DNA from: Epulopiscium sp. Nele67-Bin004
GTDB lineage: Bacteria > Bacillota_A > Clostridia > Lachnospirales > Cellulosilyticaceae
Direction: 5' to 3'
Length of the DNA stretch: 15,631 nucleotides
NCBI GenBank assembly: GCA_002007315.1
Contig: LNZQ01000224.1
Span: 1 to 15,631, forward strand
Shown piece by piece: positions 1-6,463 of this stretch (the first letter of the stretch is position 1; each line of letters begins with the position of its first letter). Made by a program: the position numbers and the translations under genes. The notes under the pieces were generated by a model. It was given only the letters and a program-made list of their open reading frames with translations, was not told where the DNA came from and ran no database searches.

Positions 1-288
1 ATAATAGTTTGATTTCAGTGGTTTCAGTCAAATGTATTGTCTTGATTAAATTATTCTGTGTGCCTTTTGCATCATTACACTAATGAGACCATTTTATATG
101 CAAAATAAATTAACATCAAATTGGAAAGTGCTGTGACTTTGGAGCCTTCTGTGTGCACAGACTCCAGAAATAAAGTATCAGTGAAAAGTGTTTCATTCTG
201 GAGTCATGTACATTATGCAGGTGCATTCTGTATGAGCTGAATGTTGGGTATAAGTGAGTTATTTACTCTAAAAGGCCTGGAAATCAAT

Positions 289-306
289 CACACACACACA
301 CACACA
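289..306. repeat. (CA)9 microsatellite
   Basis: Nine uninterrupted CA units, followed by an oligo-T stretch. It is short, but with the two longer arrays at 1066 and 1300 it supports a eukaryotic origin for the left end. Confidence 0.95.
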
Positions 307-1061
307 TTTTGTTTTTTTTTAACTGATTTAACAAAACTAACAGAGATTTACAGTTGAACTGCAGGATTCAGTTGTCAGTAAGTTTTGAAATATGTTGTGA
401 AATTACTTGATTTATGGATGGTTGATAGTTCACGTTTACCTCGACGAAAGCAACAGAATAATAATTTCATTTGGGGTTGTGAGAGTTGTTAAATGCAGCA
501 TAATTAGTAGTTCAGATTCGGCAGCAACAAAATATTTGACCTTCCAGGATGAGAAAAACACTCCAGAGATCCAGGCCTGACTAAAAACGTGACAATTTAA
601 TTTGGTTTTCTTCACAAAGTAATCTTACAACATTTCATTTTTTAAAAGTGATGCTCTGGATACAATTGTTGAAAACCTTAGTTTTTTTAATCAGCTGACA
701 GTTATTATTTTAAACATGTACTAAGGACAATGAAAATGAAGCACTGAACACATATATAGGTAAATTCTGACTACATTTGAACTGTTTCATAGATTGCTTG
801 CTTAAACCAAAACTGCATTCACAACTCTGTAAGCAAGTTACAAAAAATTATTTGAATGCGAGGCGTGTGGGAGTTGCACCTGTGAAAGTTCTTTGTCAGC
901 TGGACTTTGAGTACAGACAGAGATTGAAGTGTTTGCAAAATTGTAAGCGGCTGAAATATTTCAAATTTTAGTCTTAGTGTGAAGAGACCTGTGGCTAAAA
1001 TCACCACAAGGAAGAGAAATGTATTTATTGCGATCTGACTGTTTATTGTTACTGACTTCTA

Positions 1062-1119
<58 letters not shown>

Positions 1120-1299
1120 GTGGTCAGGGGGTTTCAAAATCAGGGGATTTGAGTGTTGCAGCTTGTTATGTTGCAACACTGGAGCAACTGACAAGTCAGA
1201 GCTGATGAATGTGAAGCTGCTGCTAATGATCGTTAAAATGCTCCTTTCTCCACATGCAGTATTCGGCCATTTATCAGCCACAGGATGGACCTACAAACC

Positions 1300-1326
1300 C
1301 ACACACACACACACACACACACACAC
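1300..1326. repeat. (CA)13 microsatellite
   Basis: A perfect 27-base CA run. It is in inverted orientation to the TG array about 180 bases upstream, so the two could pair in single-stranded DNA. It is followed closely by a purine-rich tract. Confidence 0.97.
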
Positions 1327-1350
1327 GCTAATCAGCTGCTTTCCAGTAGT

Positions 1351-1426
1351 GGAGAAAGGAGATGGAGGGAGAGAGAAATGAGATGAAAGACTGATGGAGG
1401 GAGGAAGAAGAAGTGAGGAAGAGGAA
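1351..1426. repeat. Purine-rich GA tract
   Basis: About 75 bases almost entirely of A and G, with GGAGAAAGGAG- and GAGGGAGG-like units and only scattered pyrimidines. Such low-complexity tracts are frequent in vertebrate DNA. They resemble ribosome binding sites by composition but lead to no gene here. Confidence 0.7.
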
Positions 1427-1552
1427 CCTCAACAAACTCATATGACCTGCAGCCATTCGCTGCAGCCAGTGATGAGTTTTCTTATGACACTTATGAGAAC
1501 AGACTGATTTATTACGCAAGTGCATGCACGCGGGCATGCACGCACTCACACA

Positions 1553-1849
1553 CTGATTAACAACAACATAGATGACAACACTGTTACTATCGGTGATGAT
1601 AAAGATTTGTTTACAAACGTTGTGTATGCAAACACCGTGAATTTTATGACGTTTGATAAGCTTGAAAACAAACTTGATGTTGCAGGAAAAATAAGGTATA
1701 GCCATACGCCGTCACCATGCACAATTGAGATGGTTGGAGATGACCGCATAAAGTGCACATTTGATGAGCCACAAAGGGCGATAACCCCGGGGCAAGCTAT
1801 CGTTTTTTATGATGGTGAAAAAGTTATCGGTGGGGCTACCATTGAGTAA
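1553..1849 (+). CDS. mnmA: tRNA-specific 2-thiouridylase MnmA, C-terminal fragment
   Basis: The fragment encodes roughly the last 98 residues of MnmA, a cytoplasmic enzyme that thiolates the wobble uridine (s2U34) of Lys, Glu and Gln tRNAs using ATP and sulfur delivered by a persulfide relay. The visible part matches the C-terminal beta-barrel region of the family: a KIRYSH segment, then EPQRAITPGQAIVFYDGE, then the closing VIGGATIE. Full-length MnmA is about 350-370 residues, so the N-terminal PP-loop ATP-binding motif, the catalytic cysteines and the central domain are absent. They were not lost by a stop or frameshift: the reading frame runs into host-like DNA at about 1545-1560, so the break is most likely a chimeric join and not a pseudogene in the bacterium. 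The start given is approximate, where MnmA-like sequence begins. Confidence 0.85.
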   Translation: MINNNIDDNTVTIGDDKDLFTNVVYANTVNFMTFDKLENKLDVAGKIRYSHTPSPCTIEMVGDDRIKCTFDEPQRAITPGQAIVFYDGEKVIGGATIE

Positions 1850-1874
1850 GACTACGTTTTGTAGTCTTTTTTTT
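1848..1874 (+). terminator. Rho-independent terminator after mnmA
   Basis: The perfect inverted repeat AAGACTAC / GTAGTCTT surrounds a short GTTTT loop and is followed by an unbroken T run. It overlaps the mnmA stop codon and separates mnmA from the sigma factor gene. Confidence 0.85.
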
Positions 1875-1889
1875 GTGCCCAAAATAGTG

Positions 1890-1895
1890 TATAAT
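1890..1895 (+). promoter_or_regulatory. Candidate -10 box before the sigma factor gene
   Basis: A perfect TATAAT lies 21 bases before the start codon. The -35 region would fall in the T run of the mnmA terminator (around 1867-1872) and is only loosely TTGACA-like. Transcription would start near 1902, leaving a very short leader that just includes the ribosome binding site (AGGAGAGGAGG, 1899-1909). It looks like a housekeeping rather than an ECF-type promoter, so autoregulation by the encoded sigma factor is not evident. Confidence 0.4.
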
Positions 1896-1916
1896 ATAAG
1901 GAGAGGAGGGCTTAGT

Positions 1917-2513
1917 ATGAATGAAGAAATATTACTTATAAAGCGGGTGCAAAAAGGGGACGTACACGCATACGAACAACTTATAAAAAATTACGAGTCA
2001 AAAATATATAACCTGTGTATGAAAATACTCAAAGATGAGCAATATGCATATGATGCGTCGCAAGAGGTGTGTCTAAAAATTTGGAAACAAATCGGGAAGT
2101 TTGAAGGGAATTCAAAGTTTAGCACTTGGGTGTATAGAATTGCGTCAAACCAATGTTTGGATATGTTGCGGAAAAATAGAAATGTCGTACATTTTAATGG
2201 AGATGATGATGAGTGGCTTTTGGAAGTTGAAGATAAAACACAAAATATTGTTGAGCATATAGAAAATGTTGAGTTACAAAATACGTTAAAGATTGCACTT
2301 GATGAACTGAAAGAAGATTACCGAGATATTATTATTTTGCGTGATGTGAAAGAATATTCATATGACCAAATTAGCGATAAGCTGGGGGTGTCGCTCGGAA
2401 CGGTTAAATCTAGGCTATCAAGAGCAAGGAGCAGTTTAAAGAAAATTTTGTTGCAAGATAAGGAACCTTTTAAGAGTTTTTGGAGTCAAAATAATATAGG
2501 GAAAGGGAGGTAA
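1917..2513 (+). CDS. ECF-type RNA polymerase sigma factor
   Basis: This is a 198-residue sigma-70 family protein of the extracytoplasmic-function group, which directs RNA polymerase to a small stress or envelope regulon. It has only regions 2 and 4. Region 2 spans about residues 22-87, with the core-binding DASQEVCLKIW segment at 46-56 and the -10-recognition helix FSTWVYRIASNQCLDMLRK at 68-86. Region 4 spans about 124-178 and ends with an HTH (YDQISDKLGVSLGTVKSRLSRAR). An acidic linker joins them. The chosen ATG has a strong AGGAGAGGAGG site 7 bases upstream; an in-frame ATG at 1809 lies inside mnmA and is not credible. The anti-sigma gene starts 3 bases after the stop, so the pair is co-transcribed. 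The exact ECF subgroup and target promoters cannot be told from sequence. Confidence 0.93.
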   Translation: MNEEILLIKRVQKGDVHAYEQLIKNYESKIYNLCMKILKDEQYAYDASQEVCLKIWKQIGKFEGNSKFSTWVYRIASNQCLDMLRKNRNVVHFNGDDDEWLLEVEDKTQNIVEHIENVELQNTLKIALDELKEDYRDIIILRDVKEYSYDQISDKLGVSLGTVKSRLSRARSSLKKILLQDKEPFKSFWSQNNIGKGR

Positions 2514-2516
2514 TAT

Positions 2517-3092
2517 ATGAATTGTGATTATGAAAAACTATCATTGTATGTAGATGATGAACTTGAAGATGTGGTTGAACTTGAACAACATATAAAAACG
2601 TGTGAAGCTTGTCAAGCTGATATTGAACTATTATTGGAGCTTAAATTGGAGTTGGCTTGCTTAGATGAATATGAATTGCCTGAAGATTTTCACAATAAAT
2701 TGATGGAGAAAATTAATCCGCCAAAGAAAAACTATTATAAATATTGGTTTGGGGCGGCGGCAAGTTTGATTTTAATTGTGGTGGCGATGGATATGTTAAG
2801 TGTTGATGAGCTGATAGTTGATGAGCCAACAGAGCTTGAAACACCAATGAATAGGGGAATATCTATGCCACTTCCCTTAGAAATAACGGTTGAAGATGAA
2901 AACATAGTGAAACAACTTTATGAACATATGGAACAAACTGGAGTGGGGTATAACGATTTTAGCGTAGATGGAATGGTCGATTTGATTATGTATACAACAC
3001 AAGATTATGAAGTGGTGTACGAATTTTTGGGTGAGTGGGTTGAGTTGCCAGACGAGATGCCAACAAATTTGGCGATTATAATACATTATTAA
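2517..3092 (+). CDS. Anti-sigma factor, ZAS zinc-binding, single-pass membrane
   Basis: This 191-residue protein is the likely partner and inhibitor of the sigma factor encoded just upstream. The N-terminus carries a zinc-binding anti-sigma signature: Cys3, then His25-x3-Cys29-x2-Cys32. A short basic stretch (PPKKNYYKY, 68-76) precedes one hydrophobic segment at about 77-94 (WFGAAASLILIVVAMDML), consistent with a single membrane helix. About 95 acidic residues follow, presumably extracytoplasmic, with no domain I recognise. The expected topology places the ZAS domain in the cytoplasm to hold the sigma factor until a signal acts on the outer part; that mechanism is inferred from the family. 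GGGAGG at 2505-2510 is the ribosome binding site. I see no site-1 protease cleavage signature. Confidence 0.88.
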   Translation: MNCDYEKLSLYVDDELEDVVELEQHIKTCEACQADIELLLELKLELACLDEYELPEDFHNKLMEKINPPKKNYYKYWFGAAASLILIVVAMDMLSVDELIVDEPTELETPMNRGISMPLPLEITVEDENIVKQLYEHMEQTGVGYNDFSVDGMVDLIMYTTQDYEVVYEFLGEWVELPDEMPTNLAIIIHY

Positions 3093-3118
3093 AAAGTATT
3101 TAGTTAGGGAGTGAAAAA

Positions 3119-4663
3119 ATGTATATAAATTCTACAATTGGATATAAAAGATTTTTAGCGATAGTAGAAGATGACTTATATATTGATAAATCTATGATTA
3201 TTGAAAATTTGAATAAGCGTGTCAATAAAAGTCGTAGATGGGTTTGTATCACACGTCCTAGACGATTTGGTAAATCAGTTATGACAACTTTAATAGAAAG
3301 TTATTATAGTAAGGCGATTGATAGCAAAGAAGTTTTTGATAATTTTAAAATAGCAAGTTGTAAAAGTTATGAAAAACATTTGAACATGTACAATGTTATT
3401 AAAATAGATTTTTCAAGTTTGGATACTAGAAAACTCACTTTTGATGAATATTTAGATGTGATAGAACTAGAAATTGGAAAGCAACTAGATGATATATTTC
3501 CAACGGATAAGGTGTTGCAAGCTACTAATTTATCATCAAAATTGACAGCTACTGGTAAAGAATTTATTTTCATATTTGATGAGTGGGATTTTATATTTAA
3601 CCAAAATATTTATACTGACAATCATGAGGACTTTCTTAACTATTTAAGAGTATTGTTGAAAGATAGGGAATATGTTGCGTTGTGTTATATGACGGGAATA
3701 TTGCCTATAAAAAAGTATTCCACAGGGTCAGCGTTAAATATGTTTGAAGAATATACATTTTTAAACGATGTTATATTTGGAGAATTTTTTGGATTTACTG
3801 AAGATGAAGTAAAATCGTTGTGTGGAATAGAGTACGAAAAAATAGCCGAGTGGTATAATGGATATATAACTCAAAAAGGGATAAAGTTGTTTAACCCTAG
3901 AAGTGTAAAAATTGCTATTGAAGATAACTACTGTCAAAGCTATTGGACAAATACTGGTGAGATGAACGAAGTTGCTAATTATTTGAGGTTAGATTGTTGT
4001 GGAGTAAGGGAAGACGTCATAAAAATGCTCGATGGAAAAGCAATTGATATTAGTATAACCGAGGATTTTCGAGCAGGATCACCAACGCCGTCGAGTAAGC
4101 AGGAGATATATTCTGCTATGGTTACTTTAGGATTTTTGTCATATTCGGAATATAAATTGAGAATACCGAATAAAGAATTGATGATAGAATTTGAGAAAGC
4201 AATTAAACATGAGGATTTTGGTGAGTTGGCAACAGTAATAAAAAATGCTGACAATATGTTGTATGCGACTTTGGAGCGTGATACAGCGAAAATGGCTGAA
4301 ATTGTACATGATATACACAATTTAGAAATACCTGTATTAAAGTATAATGACGAAAACAGTTTGTCTTGCGTATTAACTTTAGCTTATTTATCTGCAAGAG
4401 ATAGATATAGAATAGAACGTGAAGAAAAAAGCGGTAAAGGATATGTTGACTTTGTGTTTCACCCAAGAAATAGCATAGATTTACCTATTATTGTAGAGCT
4501 GAAAAAGGATAAAAGTACAGAGGTTGCCCTTGAGCAAATTGTGGAGAGGGAGTATGTGGCTAAGTTTCAAAATCTGTATAAGCGAAATGTTTTGATTGTA
4601 GGTATTAACTATGATATGATAAGCAAGGAACATAGTTGTGATATGATAGAAGTTAGATGTTGA
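3119..4663 (+). CDS. Predicted AAA-ATPase / PD-(D/E)XK nuclease-like protein
   Basis: The 514-residue protein matches the Clostridia- and Bacteroidetes-rich family that joins an N-terminal AAA-ATPase-like domain (Pfam PF09820) to a C-terminal PD-(D/E)XK domain (PF08011). Visible signs are the DKSMII segment at 23-28, the variant P-loop RPRRFGKS at 46-53, a Walker B-like FIFIFDEWD at 149-157 and a nuclease-like core with Asp444 (GYVDFVF), Glu460-x-Lys462 (IVELKKDKS) and Gln473 (ALEQIVEREY). The length is usual for the family. Its function is unknown; such genes are often present in many copies and have been suspected of mobile or defence roles. It follows the anti-sigma gene by 26 bases with an AGGGAGTG site and may be read through from it. 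A terminator follows directly. I would not assign it to the CRISPR system on position alone. Confidence 0.85.
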   Translation: MYINSTIGYKRFLAIVEDDLYIDKSMIIENLNKRVNKSRRWVCITRPRRFGKSVMTTLIESYYSKAIDSKEVFDNFKIASCKSYEKHLNMYNVIKIDFSSLDTRKLTFDEYLDVIELEIGKQLDDIFPTDKVLQATNLSSKLTATGKEFIFIFDEWDFIFNQNIYTDNHEDFLNYLRVLLKDREYVALCYMTGILPIKKYSTGSALNMFEEYTFLNDVIFGEFFGFTEDEVKSLCGIEYEKIAEWYNGYITQKGIKLFNPRSVKIAIEDNYCQSYWTNTGEMNEVANYLRLDCCGVREDVIKMLDGKAIDISITEDFRAGSPTPSSKQEIYSAMVTLGFLSYSEYKLRIPNKELMIEFEKAIKHEDFGELATVIKNADNMLYATLERDTAKMAEIVHDIHNLEIPVLKYNDENSLSCVLTLAYLSARDRYRIEREEKSGKGYVDFVFHPRNSIDLPIIVELKKDKSTEVALEQIVEREYVAKFQNLYKRNVLIVGINYDMISKEHSCDMIEVRC

Positions 4664-4688
4664 GGGAAACGGCGGTTTCTCTTTTTTT
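4662..4688 (+). terminator. Rho-independent terminator after the AAA-ATPase gene
   Basis: The stem GAGGGAAAC / GTTTCTCTT (with two G-T pairs) closes a GGCG loop and is followed by seven T residues. It overlaps the stop codon. It should end the sigma/anti-sigma/ATPase transcript, so the WYL regulator downstream needs its own promoter or partial read-through; I see no good promoter in the 20 bases left. Confidence 0.8.
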
Positions 4689-4699
4689 ATATAAGTTAT

Positions 4700-4712
4700 G
4701 GAGGAAAAAATG
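4700..4712 (+). promoter_or_regulatory. Ribosome binding site fixing the WYL regulator start
   Basis: Two in-frame ATGs lie at 4698 and 4710. The first has no Shine-Dalgarno sequence, whereas GGAGG at 4700-4704 overlaps it and sits 5 bases before the second. The second ATG (4710) is therefore the likely start. Confidence 0.7.
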
Positions 4713-5651
4713 GGAAAAGTTTCAAATGCATTATACATGCTATTATTACTAAAAAATAATCAAAAGTGGACTAGAAAGAAATTAGCTAAAGAACTTGAAG
4801 TAAATATACGTGAAATAACAAGATATAAAGATGATTTATGTCGTGCAGGAGTTGAAATTGAAGAAACAAGAGGAAGGTACGGGGGTTATCGCCTCATTAG
4901 TAGAGATTATTTATTAGATTCAACATTAACACCAAATGAATTAACTGCCATTAATCAAGTTTTAGAGCTAACAAAGCATCAAAGTTTTTTATATGCAAAA
5001 GAGCTTGAAGTAGCGGTTACAAAAATACTAAGTGTGCATGACCCCGAAAAAGCACCGTCTATAACATTAGAAACAAAAGCTAACACAATAAAGTATGACT
5101 ATCAAATGGAACAAAGCAAATGGGCAATTATAAACGAGGCTAAAATTTATTTTAAGAAGTTGCATATAGAGTATAGTAACGCTAATAATGAAATAAGTAC
5201 TAGAACTATTCACCCATACACAATATATGCGTATAAGGGGGCAAACTATTTGGTTGCATTTTGTGAAAATAGGAACGAAGTTAGACAATTTAAGTTTATT
5301 AGAATTGGCAAGATGAAGATAATTGATAAACATTTTGAGGTTATTTCGACTTTTGATGCTAAAACTTATCTAAAAAGTTCAATAGGGGTGTATAAAGATG
5401 GAATTATAGATTTAAAGCTAAAAATTTTCTATCCATTTGCACGAAATATCAAAGAAACTATTTGGGTAGATAATCAAAAGATTACAGATTATGAAGAAGA
5501 TAATTATTTGATTTTTGAGGCACAGATGGAGGGTAAAACTGAGATTATATCTTGGATATTTGGTATGAAAGATAGCTGTATTGTTTTAGAACCACCATCA
5601 TTAAAAGAGGATATAATACAATTATATAAAAAATGTTTAAAAAATTATTAA
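4710..5651 (+). CDS. HTH and WYL-domain transcriptional regulator
   Basis: A 313-residue YafY/DeoR-like regulator. The N-terminal winged helix-turn-helix (about 5-62) contains TRKKLAKELEVNIREITRYK and ends in a GRYGGYRL wing. A WYL domain follows (about 135-205) with the typical HPY (168-170), the core NYLVAFCE (179-186, with Asn in place of the Trp) and RQFKFIRI (192-199). A C-terminal WCX-like extension of about 100 residues completes it. WYL domains are thought to bind nucleic acid or nucleotide ligands, and several WYL proteins control CRISPR-Cas or other phage-defence genes. This gene ends 64 bases before cas6 in the same orientation, with the cas promoter in the gap, so it is a good candidate regulator of the operon; that link is inference. 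No effector-binding evidence is visible. Confidence 0.9.
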   Translation: MGKVSNALYMLLLLKNNQKWTRKKLAKELEVNIREITRYKDDLCRAGVEIEETRGRYGGYRLISRDYLLDSTLTPNELTAINQVLELTKHQSFLYAKELEVAVTKILSVHDPEKAPSITLETKANTIKYDYQMEQSKWAIINEAKIYFKKLHIEYSNANNEISTRTIHPYTIYAYKGANYLVAFCENRNEVRQFKFIRIGKMKIIDKHFEVISTFDAKTYLKSSIGVYKDGIIDLKLKIFYPFARNIKETIWVDNQKITDYEEDNYLIFEAQMEGKTEIISWIFGMKDSCIVLEPPSLKEDIIQLYKKCLKNY

Positions 5652-5657
5652 TAGGGC

Positions 5658-5685
5658 GTTATATGTCACCAATATGTGGTATACT
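5658..5685 (+). promoter_or_regulatory. Promoter of the cas operon (extended -10)
   Basis: TGGTATACT at 5677-5685 fits the extended -10 consensus (TG-N-TATAAT with one mismatch). The best -35, GTTATA at 5658-5663 with 16-base spacing, is poor, which is usual for extended -10 promoters. Start of transcription would be near 5692, giving a leader of about 24 bases with AAGGAG at 5704-5709. Two short dyads, ACCA-N5-TGGT (5668-5680) and ATACT-N10-AGTAT (5681-5700), overlap or abut the -10 and could be operators, although arms of 4-5 bases are weak evidence in AT-rich DNA. Confidence 0.5.
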
Positions 5686-5715
5686 ATGATTATAAAGTAT
5701 TGAAAGGAGCAGACG

Positions 5716-6447
5716 ATGAAGTTAATTGTAAAAATACAATGTGACAAGTTTCCGATAATGTATCAGATGTTAGGGGTAAGTTTAATTAAACAAGCACTAG
5801 GTAGTACCTCATCAACATATTGTGACCAGCTATACAAATTTGAAGATAACAAGTCTAATAAGAAAGCTAAAAATTTCTGTTTTGCATTTAAAGTTGTTGA
5901 TTATAAACTGCAAAAAGAAGAATTTGATGTTAAGGGAGAAGTTGTTCTGATAATAAGTTCTCCAGATAATGAATTTATGTTACGAGTTTATAATGGACTT
6001 ATACAAAATAGAAATTTTAAGTATAACAATTATGAACTAAATATCAAAAATGTATTTATTAAAGACCATAAAACATGCAGACGTTTACAAGTTGTGTTAA
6101 AAACACAATCGCCTATATGGATAAAAAACAATGTGGGACAATCAGTTGAAATTGATGACGCAGAGTATCAAAAAGAATTCAACTATATTTGTGATAAAGT
6201 GCTTGAGGCATATAGAGGATATGGACTTAGAAGTGAGCTTAATTTTGAACCTGTTAATATGCGAAGAAAAGTTGTTAAACAGTATATAAGAGAGTTTAAA
6301 GATGCAACTAATAAAGATATTTTTTATACCAATTGTTATGAAGGTATATTTAAACTTTACGGAGATGTTGATGATATTAACGATTTAATTCAACTTGGGT
6401 TTGGGTTTAAACGTTCTCAAGGATATGGGTTAGTAGAGCTTTTGTAA
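5716..6447 (+). CDS. cas6: Cas6 crRNA-processing endoribonuclease
   Basis: This 243-residue Cas6 would cut the repeat RNA and leave an 8-nt 5' handle (here expected AUGUAAAU) on each crRNA. The hallmark is the C-terminal glycine-rich loop LGFGFKRSQGYGLVEL (227-242). The middle SSPDNEF (81-87) and YNGLIQNRNF (92-101) segments also look like the I-B Cas6 family, as does length. It is the first gene of the cas operon, 13 bases before cas8. The protein contains a single histidine, His118; the N-terminal region where many Cas6 enzymes hold the catalytic histidine (about 30-45) has Tyr35 and Tyr40 instead. Some Cas6 proteins are active without a histidine, so this does not imply loss of function. 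Start ATG has AAGGAG 6 bases upstream. Confidence 0.93.
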   Translation: MKLIVKIQCDKFPIMYQMLGVSLIKQALGSTSSTYCDQLYKFEDNKSNKKAKNFCFAFKVVDYKLQKEEFDVKGEVVLIISSPDNEFMLRVYNGLIQNRNFKYNNYELNIKNVFIKDHKTCRRLQVVLKTQSPIWIKNNVGQSVEIDDAEYQKEFNYICDKVLEAYRGYGLRSELNFEPVNMRRKVVKQYIREFKDATNKDIFYTNCYEGIFKLYGDVDDINDLIQLGFGFKRSQGYGLVELL

Positions 6448-6463
6448 AGGAGGTGAAAATGTG
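6448..6463 (+). promoter_or_regulatory. Strong RBS and GTG start of cas8b
   Basis: AGGAGG at 6448-6453 directly follows the cas6 stop and is 7 bases before GTG at 6461. The ATG overlapping it at 6459 is out of frame and meets a stop after one codon, so GTG is the start. Confidence 0.8.

Noticed and set aside
3305..3314. TATAGTAAGG shared by the relic spacer in the leader (14009-14018) and the AAA-ATPase gene
   Set aside because: A 10-base match within the ATPase coding region, with no extension, is likely chance and gives no sensible target.
5668..5690. TATGTGG in the cas promoter as a relic CRISPR repeat or CreR-like unit
   Set aside because: Only seven bases match in a row, and the rest of the repeat aligns poorly; this is expected by chance in AT-rich DNA.
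6448..6460. A CreTA-type toxin-antitoxin unit hidden between cas6 and cas8
   Set aside because: The gap is only 13 bases and is filled by the ribosome binding site; there is no room for one.
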